From Dolomedes plantarius (taxonomy: Eukaryota > Arthropoda > Arachnida > Araneae > Dolomedidae), in contig OU015496.1 in NCBI GenBank assembly GCA_907164885.2, positions 184,936,781 to 185,000,780 on the forward strand: a stretch of 64,000 bases of DNA. The letters are read 5' to 3'. This document shows positions 24,501 to 33,724 of the stretch, in pieces. Both the position numbers and the translations under genes were made by a program. Each line of letters opens with the position of its first letter. The first letter of the stretch is position 1. The notes under the pieces were generated by a model. The model did not search any database. It worked only from the letters and a program-made list of their open reading frames with translations, and was not told the DNA's origin.

Positions 24501-27500
24501 TTAATTTGAATATTTTCTTCTACATTATTTTGTCTATAATGATTTGTCTATAACTATTTTGTCTATATCTCTTACGATTTTTTTATAAATATATATTTTT
24601 TTTTACATCAATTGTATACATTGATCGTCGTATTTATTATACACATATATATATTTATTTTTTTGGCATTAATGCATACATTGACCTTTGTATTTAATTT
24701 GAATGCACTCCATAGCGAAGTGTGGGTTTTCAGCTAGTTATTATATAACCAATCAAAGAAGAAAGGATTATATCTCCATCCGGAATAATTAATGCTAGGA
24801 CTTCACAAAAACCTGGTTTGTAAATGGATCAAAATATGAAGCAACACCAAATGTAAAATTGAACTTCTTTCCCAGAAGTTACAATATGTTTTAATCTTAA
24901 AAAGAATTACACTCAATACAGTTATTTGTGAAAGTTTTTCAAATATGCCTCACGTTATATGTACATATTGTACTTTCCAATACACTTGATATATATATAA
25001 AAGAATTTTATCTAAATATACAATAATGATTAATGCCAAAACATTTTCCCATTATTTTTAAAAATGATAGACTAGCATCTTAATATTCAGTACTTTTCAT
25101 CCTAGAAAATTTCAAACACATATGAATAAATGAAGCATTATAATATCACTGCTCTATATTTCAGGAGTGATGTTAAGAACATAAAGGGTAGGCATTTTGT
25201 ACAATCCTACATTGTTAATTCATTTCATAACCATCTGTTTCTTATAATATAAAATAAAGAAAAAAATGTTATTCATAACCACATATAATGTAAAAATAAA
25301 TATTTCAGTAATTGCTATGAAAAATATTCTATGATTCTACAGAGATGATTTTAAATACATTCAAACAAAATTAATTATTTTTTTAATTCAATATTACATT
25401 TGTGAACAGGAAAATTACAACAGACATTAATATTCGAAAAAGAATAATATAAGTACTTTCAGAACTAAACTGTAAAACTACTGATTTAGAAAATGTGTGA
25501 TAAAAAAATATGTACAACATGCAACTTTGAGAAAAATAACAATATGAAGACAATGACAGCAAGAAACGAACCATTTCTACACACCACCCTAATATACATG
25601 CTAACTTTAATGTATCAGATGACAACTTTTCTTCTGCAAGGATTTTAAATGATTTCAATACAGTAACACCCCGATTCTTTTTCCCATCTTGAACATTGTA
25701 ATCTAAAACCTATAAAAGAAAACATGGTAGAAAAATTGCATTATTTAAAAAAAAGTACGGAAATTATGAATAAAATACAGAGACAACAAAGTAAAAAAAG
25801 GGAAAGATATTTAACTGCTTAACTTTTCATTTTTTTTTTAAACATAAACCCTTATAATTGATGACTAAATAATTTGTATCCATTAGTTAATAACAGGATT
25901 TGATGCAGTTGCTAATATCATAACTCAAAATATAAAATATGTTATTCTTTGCTATTTAAAGTGAAAAATCAGTTTTATCCCTCTGAAGGGTAGATTTTAA
26001 AAAGGTTTTATTTTTCATGCCATAAAGAACTTACAAGAGAAATTTATAAGTTATATAATCAAAATCATTCATATTCTAGATATGATAGCAAATAATGTTA
26101 GTAGCAACAGAGAATTTCCATCACATAATCACTTACATGAAATAGATCAAAATATTAGGAATTATAGGGATATTTTAATACTTCAGCAGCAACTACAGTT
26201 GTAGTCTCACATGATTTAGAGAATGGTAAATACAGTGGAACCTCACTTAACGAGCACCTCGCATAACGAGTATTTTGCATAACGAGCAAAATAAATCGAA
26301 AAAAAATAACTTGCTTAACGAGCAACATTTCGCATAACGAGTGACGTGGAAGGAAGTCCCCTCTTCACATCACAAGAATCATCAGCGGCCGAAAAATAAG
26401 TATTTAAGTGTAGTCATGGATGGTTCGAGAAGCAAATATCATGGGACTGGAGGATAACAATGATATTGAGGAGCTTGTGGAAGAGCACAACCAAGAGCTG
26501 ACCACTGGGCAACTAATAGAATTGCAGTATCTTTCACAGCAAGCAGTTGTAGAGGAGAGTTTGTCAGTGGAGAAGGACAAAGAAACAATCTTCTAGGGCA
26601 ATAAAAGAAATGATGAAAGCATGGGAAACTGTTGCATCGTAAGTTACAAAGCATCACCCTGATAAGACGGTGGCTATGCGTGCTATAAATTTATTCAATG
26701 ACAATGCGGTGACACATTTTCAGCAAATTTTGAAGCGCTGAGAAAAACAAATGTCGATAGATAGCTTTCTAATAAAAAAATTAGATGTGTCATAAATTCA
26801 TAAATAATAAACTACATATGGATGATTTTGCTCCTTAAGAATTTATGTATAAGTAATTTTCTTTAAATAATAAACGTTACATCTAAAACATTTTGAGTAT
26901 TTTTTGGCATGGAACGCATTATCGTATTTTAGATTAATTTATATGGGAAAAATTATTTCGCTTAACGAGTGTTTCGCATTACGAGTAAGACTCTAGAACG
27001 AATTATGCTCGTTATGCAAGGTTCCAATGTATATGTAAAAGCAAGTCGCATAATAGTATACCTTTATCAGGTGTTCAGAATGTGTCACTTTATATCACAT
27101 GTTTAATCTTTTGTGAAGCATTTAGAACATTAGTTGCAATAATTTCAAAAGAAAAATCCCAAATATGACATTTCTCATTGAGATGTAGTAAGCATAAAAG
27201 GTAGAAAAGCAAAATGGGCTGGATTTAAGGTGCTAATCTCTTCTCATTCTCTACAAGTCATAATAAGGACATTTTATATGGTATAGATTCTTGATTGAGT
27301 AAATGAATATAACAAAAGGTTAATTCTTTTAATCAAAATATTTTAAGTAACAAACATAGCCGTTCAAAATATTGGAGATAAAAAGTAGTTCAGTACCTTG
27401 GCACTCCAATTAACTGCATCAATAAGTGCTTTATCATTTGTATGAACGATGGCTTTATGAATAAGCTCATATGCACTGTTGAATTCATATAAATCAGCAT

Positions 27501-30500
27501 CAGAATTTCTTTTATCAGTACCATTACTTATATTCCTGTAAATAGGTATGTAAATAATTTGATGGTCATAGGCATAATTGTTGTTATTCATAAATCAATA
27601 AATCATATGCAAACAGAGTTAGGAAAAATACATTATTGTGTAAACTTCAGAAATGAACAGTGAATGAAACAAAGAATTATCTAACTATATAATATAATAT
27701 TTTAAAAATGTTAAAATAGTTTTTTGACACTTACAAAAAATTTAACACTTTAATATGTGGTCTATTTGAAGTGTGTATAATATCCATACAGTTTTCAGTT
27801 TCTCTGTTCCAGTATTCCTCAGTATTTTGGATATTCTAGAGAAAGGGAACTAAAATAATCATAATTCTTCCCATTTTTCAGATGGTAGAATACTAGCATC
27901 AGTGGTAGATTTAGGGCTAGGCCAACTACGTTGTGGACTCAGGGGGCTGTAGACCCATGTATAAAAAAACTTTGTGATTTTCCTTACTTATCTAAAATAT
28001 TTTATTAAAAAAGGTAATGTTATTTTTTCCATTGCATAAATAAATTTATTTAATAAAAAAAACTGTGGGCCATGCCAGCCTTGTGGTACAGCACACTGGC
28101 TTTCGGTGCTGAGGATGCTCGGATCAAATCCCGGCGAAGTACTACTAAAATGCATCTGTTCGTGTCATGCCTTCATAGGGGGTAATGCTGGCCCGCCTAT
28201 ATGGTGTCCCCATAATAAAATGGCCTGCAAAACTGCGGTGAATTATAGGCGAATGCCTTCACAACAAGTGCCTCCGCATTGGTTTGAAAAAAAAAAAAAA
28301 ATAATAATAAAAAAAAAAATGAGTTTTTCTTAACTTCTATATATGTATATTCTTTTAAAATAAAACAAAAATACAATATGATAACACTTCTACAATAAAT
28401 GTTTGCAGGTTAACAGTAAGCATACATGATTAATGGGTTATCACATAGATGGTAAAAATGTATACTACTTTTTTTAAAGCCTTTGAATGAATTGGTGGGG
28501 GGAGAGGGAAGAAATTTGGCCTAGGGTCACAAAATTTCTAAATCCACCACTGACTATAGATACGAGACGAAAATCTCCAGTTCTGGTGGACAGTTGTTAT
28601 GATAATGCCAAGAGGAAAAATAAAAAGCTATTAGAACATGTGAGAAAAACGTGTACATTCCCATTATACCAACCTGTTGCCAAAGTTACTCAAAAAGTGG
28701 ACAATTAAATAAAATGAATACAAGAAAATACTCAGTTTTCATATCACATTTCAACTTTTGCAAACTACATTTTACACTTCATATAAAAACTCATATTCTT
28801 TATACAAAACTACATTTCTGCTTTCAGCGCCATATATATCATTAATTTCATGTAGGAATTTCATTTATATAAAGAAGTGTATATAAGAAGTGGACAAAAC
28901 AACTCTACTTAAGTGTATGTGAGAAAAGGCTAATCAGAAAATAAATATTGAAATTTAAATTTCATGTACATTTCTTTCCACTTCTTACACTTAGAGTTGT
29001 CTTGTTTGTACTACCATGGTGTGGTGATTGCACTTGCGATTTCAAAGTAGATGTTCCAGAGATCAAACTTCAGTCGCTGCAAGTGTATAAAAACAATTTT
29101 TCTTTGCCAAGAGTTGCAGTTCGCTGAGAGTTTGGCGACAGGTCTTTATAAAGATAAAGTACCAAAAAGTGCAAGGAGGAAAAAGAATAAGCAGCACTGG
29201 AAAAACAAAAACAATATGACACATCTCTGTCATCTATTGTTAGTCTCAAAAAGAAGAGGAATATGTACGAGAGGTCGAATTGAAAAAAATGAGAGTGTCT
29301 CACAACAGTAGGATAATACAGATGGCAGACCACTGGCCTTGAGGTTTAGACTTCTCAATTCAATCCCTAATCCTGACTGATAGTTGTTATGGGTGATCTA
29401 ATGATGTTCATTATTCATGTGTGTCTATGTCTAATGTCAAGAACTGTGTTTGCATATGTTATTCTTAAATCTATAAGAACAAAAATTTAAAGACATAATA
29501 TATAGAGATCAAAGTGAACAGGGAATTAGTTCTACAAACCAAACCTAGCTGTTAGGAATGTTAATCCAGGTAGCTCTGAATAATAAATTTATAATGTGAT
29601 AGTAAACCAAGTAGCTGACAGTGAGCTTCTTTTTTTAATGTTTCAACTACAAAATTATACTCTGTTAAGAATAAAGATATATAATGGTATATTTTAGGCA
29701 TATTCTTGGTGTATTAAGAGATGAGAGACAAATATAGATTTGCTTGATTCTTATATCATTAGGTCATAGCTAAATAAACCATCAGACTAAGCTTGGTTTT
29801 CCAGATTTTAACCATGTAAAACCCTAGCAAGTATTAAATTGACTAAATATGCTTAAAATGAAACATAATAAAGGGCTTAAAATCTTGATGTTTAATATTC
29901 TGGCATATCTAACAAATTCCATTAACAATCATCTCAAGTTGTGACATTTCCAGGATCCACTAGTAAAATAATCACACACAAGAATTTAAGGATGCATAAT
30001 GCAACTAGTTACAAGGGCCCAAAATTTTACATTAAAGTGTTAAAAGCTAATCATGTATTAAGAAATATTAATTTCATATTAGTAAGTTACTATTGTCTAA
30101 GATGAGACTTTTCTTTAATATGAATCATACAAGTACCTATTAAATTAATGCACATAAAGCATTGACAATAATTGCCCAGGTCTATAAATCTTTAGTATCT
30201 ATCAGCCATGTCTTATTCTAGTCTACAGCAGAATTTTTCAATACAGATATATCAAATATAACAAATATCGAAGAGCAACATATTACATAAAACATAACAT
30301 ACTGCTACAACCTTACAGATCTAACTAGACGGAAAATTTATAAGCAAATACACATTCCATTTTAACTATAATAGTACACCATTGTTAAGGAGTTCTATTA
30401 CGTAAGAGAGATAGAAACAGTAATTACATGTGAGAACAAAAATTGTATCTGTTACAGTTCCCATTTCTTGTATATTATGACACTATAAAAATGTTTGAAA

Positions 30501-31161
30501 GGTATCCCACTTACATAAGCACCCAGGAAATGGATTTTATCATAAATGATGTGTATATTTATCTATTTGCTGAAGCTGACATATGCTATTCTTCCCAAAA
30601 TTATCATCGATTTTTAAACTAATATTTATATTATTTTTTGCTCATCAGAGCAAATTTATAGTATAAGGTAAAGAATAGTGACTACATAGAAACCGTCGAC
30701 TTCAATGTGCAACTTTCTGAACAAGTGATACAATTCACAAATAAATGTAGTTTAGATCACAATAAAAAATTACAACAGAATATAGTACATTTCCTTATAA
30801 CAGTATTCAGTACATTTACATGAAAAATAAACTGCTAACACACACAGAAAAAATAAAGGATGAGGTACTTATGAATGATTACGTACTTTATGAAACCAAA
30901 ATACACGTTATAAATATGCTTTGTTTATATAAAACAAACCATTTCCAAATGAATTAAATAAAACAATTTTATTTTTAATGCTTCATAAACCTACCCTGAA
31001 TGAGCCTTACGACAGTAAAAAAGCGTGATAGAATTCACCTGTTGCTTCTGTTTCAGTGAATTGTAAGTGACCCGGTAATAATTTGGGTTTAAAAAATATT
31101 CACTAGTAAAACTGACAATTGAGGTGATTTTTTTTAACCGGGTGAAACACGAGAAAGACAT
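9986..31161 (-). CDS. FDPS: Farnesyl pyrophosphate synthase, complete nine-exon gene
   Basis: Joins, in transcript order, exons 31161-30995, 27535-27397, 25709-25572, 23258-23178, 18872-18750, 16767-16603, 14063-13986, 11688-11554 and 10186-9986. All introns are GT/AG and all phases agree, giving about 408 codons. The enzyme condenses IPP with DMAPP and then GPP to make FPP for sterols/juvenoids, dolichol, ubiquinone and prenylation. Visible family marks are GKKNRG for IPP binding, the first aspartate-rich motif DDMMD followed by RRG, GQTLD, YKT, the second motif QIQDDYID with FGDP, and a basic C-terminus LYKREK. The two residues at -5/-4 before DDMMD are Phe-Phe, the classical FPP (C15) chain-length setting. 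Residues 1-56 are a basic, nearly acid-free leader typical of mitochondrial import. Catalytic residues all look intact. Family identity is near certain; the exact start is inferred from the leader and matching splice phase. Confidence 0.95.
10590..11343 (+). mobile_element. Helitron-like element, family A, copy 2
   Basis: It starts A|TCTATATATATAAAACAG and ends GTACGGGTTTTCAGCTAG|T, with a GTACTCCGTAGCGAAGTAC hairpin just before the end. This is the full 754-bp form without the insertion seen in copy 1. It lies in the last FDPS intron. Confidence 0.8.
11554..11688 (-). CDS. FDPS: FDPS exon 8: second aspartate-rich motif
   Basis: 45 codons in phase 0, beginning DDYIDVFGDPEISGKVGRDI and ending ESVKNIMI. 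DDYID is the second Mg2+-binding motif, and GKVGRDI...KCNW is the conserved loop that follows it in animal enzymes. The acceptor is TATTTCAG and the donor GTATGT. Confidence 0.95.
12875..13720. repeat. Foldback element with about 376-bp inverted arms
   Basis: The left arm 12875-13250 and right arm 13346-13720 are near-complete reverse complements, separated by a 95-bp loop. Matching stretches include GATTGAGGC.CATTGTGAAAAC at the outer end and CAGTTGATTCACACATATCA at the inner end. It lies in FDPS intron 7. No coding frame is present. Confidence 0.85.
13986..14063 (-). CDS. FDPS: FDPS exon 7
   Basis: 26 codons in phase 0, ending CLKLGLLFQIQ. The terminal FQIQ immediately precedes the second aspartate-rich motif, which opens exon 8, so the intron splits the QIQ|DDYID box. 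The acceptor is ACTTTAG and the donor GTAACT. Confidence 0.93.
14132..14391 (-). mobile_element. LTR-like unit next to a tRNA-like sequence
   Basis: On the minus strand it begins TGTTGAAAGT and ends ATGGGACA, so it has TG...CA ends. It has a TATAAAAAGG box and then GAATAAAAG, in the order expected of LTR promoter and polyadenylation signals. No matching second LTR or target duplication was found, and directly upstream is a tRNA-like module. It may instead be the body of a SINE. Confidence 0.45.
14395..14465 (-). repeat. tRNA-like module (SINE head or tRNA pseudogene)
   Basis: Minus strand with A box TGGCCGAACGG and B box GGTTCGAGCCC at tRNA spacing. The acceptor and T stems do not pair well, so a working tRNA is unlikely. 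It abuts the LTR-like unit at 14391. Confidence 0.6.
16603..16767 (-). CDS. FDPS: FDPS exon 6: GQ and KT motifs
   Basis: 55 codons in phase 0, starting VTQKTVYGQTLDMLNVPP and running through EKYKAVVEYKTSHYTFCLPV. GQTLD and YKT are conserved substrate-contact motifs of the FPPS family. The acceptor is CATGTAG and the donor GTAAGT. Confidence 0.95.
17018..18653. repeat. Higher-order tandem array with GA/GGAA microsatellites
   Basis: About 250-bp unique-sequence units starting GGTATCTGAA occur at 17061, 17459, 17863, 18260 and (partial) 18574, each followed by a GA-rich tract. Copies 1 and 3 share variants (TTAATTTGATC, GTTCAACC), as do copies 2 and 4 (TGAATTTGATC, GTTCGACC), so the array arose by an about 801-bp duplication of a dimer. 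It lies in FDPS intron 5. Confidence 0.9.
18750..18872 (-). CDS. FDPS: FDPS exon 5
   Basis: 41 codons in phase 0, from PNVGLIAINDGLLLECGIYK to NLLHEFLQ. This is the conserved helix pair after the first aspartate-rich motif; INDGLLLE corresponds to IND..LLE in animal FPPS. It is flanked by TTTTCAG and GTACAT splice sites. Confidence 0.94.
19087..20420 (+). mobile_element. Helitron-like element, family B, with internal minisatellite
   Basis: It starts A|TCTATATATATAAAGGAAG and ends GGTATAGAAAGCTAG|T. Inside, 19215-19850 holds about 4.5 diverged copies of a roughly 150-bp unit, marked by GGATTTTTCAAAATT and CATATTCCTTCATATCTC and separated by C or G runs. No coding frame is present. It lies in FDPS intron 4. 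Confidence 0.65.
21222..22800. other. Unassigned repeat-like stretch in FDPS intron 4
   Basis: It begins with TCTATATATATAATTTCTAG, like a Helitron 5' end, but no CTAG end was located. Segments near 21815-21885 and 22185-22255 are diverged copies (GAGAAC.ACTGAA, ATCAAAAT..AGGTCTT). A short open frame at 22203-22538 shows no known motif. Confidence 0.4.
23178..23258 (-). CDS. FDPS: FDPS exon 4: first aspartate-rich motif
   Basis: 27 codons in phase 0: LQGFFLVCDDMMDNSTMRRG followed by KPCWYKM. DDMMD is the Mg2+-binding DDxxD motif, with RRG just after it. Phe-Phe at positions -5 and -4 predicts a C15 product in type I short-chain synthases. The acceptor is TATTATAG and the donor GTTAGA. Confidence 0.95.
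23956..24737 (+). mobile_element. Helitron-like element, family A, copy 3
   Basis: It starts A|TCTATATATATAAAACAG and ends TGTGGGTTTTCAGCTAG|T. It is about 782 bp, collinear with the copy at 10590-11343, and lies in FDPS intron 3. Confidence 0.8.
25572..25709 (-). CDS. FDPS: FDPS exon 3: IPP-binding GK..R segment
   Basis: 46 codons in phase 0, from VLDYNVQDGKKNRG through LACILGWCVEM. GKKNRG carries the Lys and Arg that bind the pyrophosphate of IPP in this family, and GWCVE is the conserved helix preceding the first aspartate-rich motif. The acceptor is TTTTATAG; the donor is GTTCGT, which lacks the usual purine at +3 but preserves frame. Confidence 0.93.
26233..27029 (+). mobile_element. 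Tigger/pogo-type element, internally deleted
   Basis: TA-flanked; the left end is CAGTGGAACCTCACTTAACG and the inverted right end CATTGGAACCTTGCATAACG. Both ends carry several CATAACGAG boxes. It keeps only the 3' part of a transposase gene and lies in FDPS intron 2. Confidence 0.85.
26441..26790 (+). pseudogene. Tigger-type transposase C-terminal relic
   Basis: The frame from 26441 reads MGLEDNNDIEELVEEHNQEL then TTGQLIELQ and stops near 26596. After frameshifts come NLFNDNAVTHFQQILKR and IDSFLIKK, the usual tail of Tigger-type DDE transposases. The DNA-binding and catalytic parts are missing. Confidence 0.75.
27397..27535 (-). CDS. FDPS: FDPS exon 2
   Basis: The acceptor is TTTACAG and the donor AAG|GTACTG. 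It encodes about 46 residues, from NISNGTDKRN through AIVHTNDKALIDAVNWSAK. This links the leader to the conserved core and matches the variable N-terminal helical region of animal FPPS. The reading frame continues directly into VLDYN of exon 3. Confidence 0.88.
27900..28552. mobile_element. hAT-like MITE containing a SINE
   Basis: The left end CAGTGGTAGATTTAG and inverted right end CAGTGGTGGATTTAG differ by one base. Flanking 8-mers ACTAGCAT and ACTATAGA match in part. A SINE lies inside at 28068-28319. It is in FDPS intron 1. Confidence 0.65.
28068..28319 (+). mobile_element. tRNA-derived SINE with poly-A tail
   Basis: A tRNA-like head with GGTACAGCAC and B box GATCAAATCCC is followed by a body with CATAGGGGGTAATGCTGGCC and CCCATAATAAAATGGCC, then A15 and (ATA)n. 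The body matches the SINE at 4204-4367. Confidence 0.8.
28553..30994. other. Rest of FDPS intron 1
   Basis: AT-rich. A diffuse inverted repeat (CACTTAAGTAGAGTTGT-like) lies around 28885-29015, and weak tRNA-like boxes near 29020-29080 and 29330-29380 may be very old SINEs. Open frames at 28487-28708 and 29051-29311 show no known motif and are probably chance. Confidence 0.35.
30995..31161 (-). CDS. FDPS: FDPS exon 1: mitochondrial-type leader
   Basis: Opens with ATG at 31161 and encodes 55 codons plus GG, ending at donor GTAGGT. The peptide starts MSFSCFTRLKKITSIVSF and carries many K/R/S/T residues and a single acidic residue, as expected of a cleavable matrix-targeting presequence. The phase (2 nt) is completed exactly by the first base of exon 2, which supports the join. 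No later Met exists before the catalytic core, so a cytosolic isoform would need another first exon. Confidence 0.8.
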
Positions 31162-31660
31162 GATACAATACTAGGATGATTAGCAGAAAAACAACAAAAA
31201 TAAAATACAATGTATTTAAAAATATATATCTGGAATGCCTCTGAAAACTTTTAATATCCAAAGTTGTTTAGCTGACGAACATCTGTGTGCCGTAACGGTT
31301 CTCTGAAAAATGCGCATGCTCAGAGACTTTTTTTTTTTTTTCAGGGAGCCGTACGCTATAGCAACCCTCGAATTCTTAGCAGAGTATTGGCGAACATGGT
31401 TGTTGTGGCAACCGTGTTAGCGTAGCTATTTTTTTCACAATATGTATCGTCATTATGTGTTGTGCATTCGTAGAGAGAGTTTTTGGCGTCACTTTGCGTT
31501 GCGGGTTTGGGATTGTATTTACTTTGATGAATTATTGTGTTGAGCGTTCATTAAAATCGCATAATTTAAATTCGTTAAACTCATGATTGATAAAGAGAGT
31601 GGAATAGAATTTCGTATCCTTTTATAAACAATATAGTAGAAACAGACGGCTGTGAAAAGT
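31162..31660. promoter_or_regulatory. Putative bidirectional FDPS/CNOT4 promoter
   Basis: This segment directly upstream of the FDPS start has about 15-20 CpG dinucleotides in its core (31260-31560), against few in the flanking AT-rich DNA. It contains an NRF1-like TGCGCATGC at 31311-31319 and an X-box-like GTTGTTGTGGCAAC at 31399-31412. On the plus strand a candidate splice donor AAAA|GTAAGA at 31659 could end a non-coding first exon of CNOT4. Shared use by both genes is inference from the head-to-head layout; no transcript data are visible. Confidence 0.5.
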
Positions 31661-31852
31661 AAGAATGTCTTTGCTATTCGTTGTTTTTACTGTAGATTTT
31701 GAGATATAACGTTACTGTTATGCATATACCACGAGTACGTAATAAAATTATCTATTATAATGTTATCTAGAGTATGAAAATTGTGCCTAAATTGAGTTTG
31801 CATCACATTATTGATTGTGAAAACTCAGCTGGTATTTTAATTTCGTCTAGTA

Positions 31853-33322
31853 CAGTGGTCACCAATTATTTTTCCTGTAGGTCCGTTTCAAAACATTGTC
31901 AAACTTTCGCGGTTCAGAAAACTTAAGCCTCCGCCCCTTCCACCATGCTACCAACTGCTCTACCAACCTAAGCTTCTTGTTTTTCTTAGTAAAACTTTTC
32001 TTTGGAATCAGTTGTTATCTTACGGGTAAAACACAATGGATACCAGTGAAATGTAGTGCATATATTATCAAATAAAATTTTTATTATGATATTTAGAATA
32101 CAAGAAAATCAATTTAAAGTACATATAAATTCAAAAAGACTTCTCACAAAGTCCATCAAGGTTAATGCTCAATGGGAAAAATGGCACATTTTATTTTGAA
32201 CAACCTGCTTGAAATTTAGGGGTCATGTTTGTGCAGCTGATTCTCATCAAGCTGTTAAAGGTGGTCATCTGTGATCTGTACCGGTTCTTAATGAAGTTCA
32301 TTTTTGAGAATGCTGCTTCACACACATAAGTTGAGCCAAACATGGTACACAATTTTATGGCTAAAGCTTTGAGTTCTGGATACTTTTTTTCACACATAAT
32401 TTTAATCCATAATTGGTCACTACCAAGAGTTTTTGGAATTTGAGCATAAATGTCCTTTAAAAGAACATCATCTTGGAACTCGAATATTTTCATCTGTAGG
32501 GCAGTTTTGTTGCTCTTGAAAACATCTGCCACTTCACTCTGGTCCATACACCATTGGGCATAAGTGAAAAACTGTTGTTAACCAGCTGTACAATGTTCTC
32601 AATTTTTTCAAAGTCAGTAAATCTTTCTTGAAATTCAGATTTAAGTTTTTCCAAAAAATCTTCAAATTGGCTGCTGTTAATACCCTCATTACTGTCACAA
32701 ACTGACTTAAGGTGTGGAAAGTGTAAACGGTCTCCGCTAATATCTTCGGAGAAGAGGTCAATCTTTTTTGAAAAACTCTTTACTTCTGAGAGAAGTTCGC
32801 ACACAATTTTACCTTTGCCTTGTAGTTTGAGGTTTAAAAGATTCAGGTGCCTAAAAAGATCAATCCAAAATGCGATGGTTGCCACATTTTCTAAAACATC
32901 AAGGAGGAAGCCTAAATGCTCACTTGCTACTCTTTGATCACTAGTTGAAAGAAACTCTTTGATATCCTCCAACACTGCAAAGAATCTTTCAAACACCAAG
33001 CCTTTACTTAGCCATCTCACATTGTTGTGGATAAGTAAATCGTCAAACTGAGCATCAGTCTCTTCAAGAAATGATATAAATTGACAGTGCTTCCAAAATG
33101 ATTTTGCCCTATAAAGTTAATTATTTGTATCACCGTTTGCATTTTACTCTGAAGACTGGGATTCAGACTGCAGCACAACGTACTTTGATGAATAATACAG
33201 TGGTAGGATATAATATTTACACTGCATTTTAGATCACTGCTGATTCGCTATTTTCTGAAAATACATAATTTCATCACGGTCTGTACAAAACTTGCCTGCG
33301 GTCCAGCATTTGGTGACCACTG
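31853..33322 (-). mobile_element. hAT transposon, 1470 bp, with perfect 8-bp target duplication
   Basis: Ends are CAGTGGTCACCAA and TTGGTGACCACTG, flanked on both sides by GTCTAGTA (31845-31852, 33323-33330). It is internally deleted, keeping only the C-terminal part of its transposase on the minus strand. The intact target duplication shows a clean insertion. Confidence 0.93.
32191..33110 (-). pseudogene. hAT transposase C-terminal part (ZBED5/FAM200/GTF2IRD2-like)
   Basis: Two overlapping frames (33020-32490, extendable to about 33110, and 32547-32191) are joined by one frameshift near 32545. The first contains NNVRWLSKGLVFERFFAVLE, a hallmark of this hAT subgroup. The second has the dimerisation region FGSTYVCEAAFSKMNFIKNR then YRSQMT. 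The BED finger and N-terminal catalytic part are absent. Confidence 0.85.
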
Positions 33323-33724
33323 GTCTAGTACATACGAGTTATTGGGTGTATACAATTATAGATATAGAACACATGATTTTGTTACATATAATGGTGATGG
33401 TTTAATTGTAAATTTTTTCTGAATATGGGAGCAGGTTTTATATTTAATTACCTCATGGTTTAACACTTCAGATATTACTTTTCTAACCTTTGGGGTAATC
33501 AGTTTCTGTGGTTATATTGAAAAGCACATCAATTCTATTTCTTCAATTAATACTTTACGTTTAATTCTATTTATATCTTTTATCAAGCTTAGTATTTTAT
33601 TATCAAGGTATAATTGGAAGCAAAATGTATTTCTCTACAGTAAGCTTTACTTTTTTGTGATTTTTTAAAATGTAAACATTGTTCATTCTATTATACATAC
33701 AAGGTATGACTGATCACAGAAATA

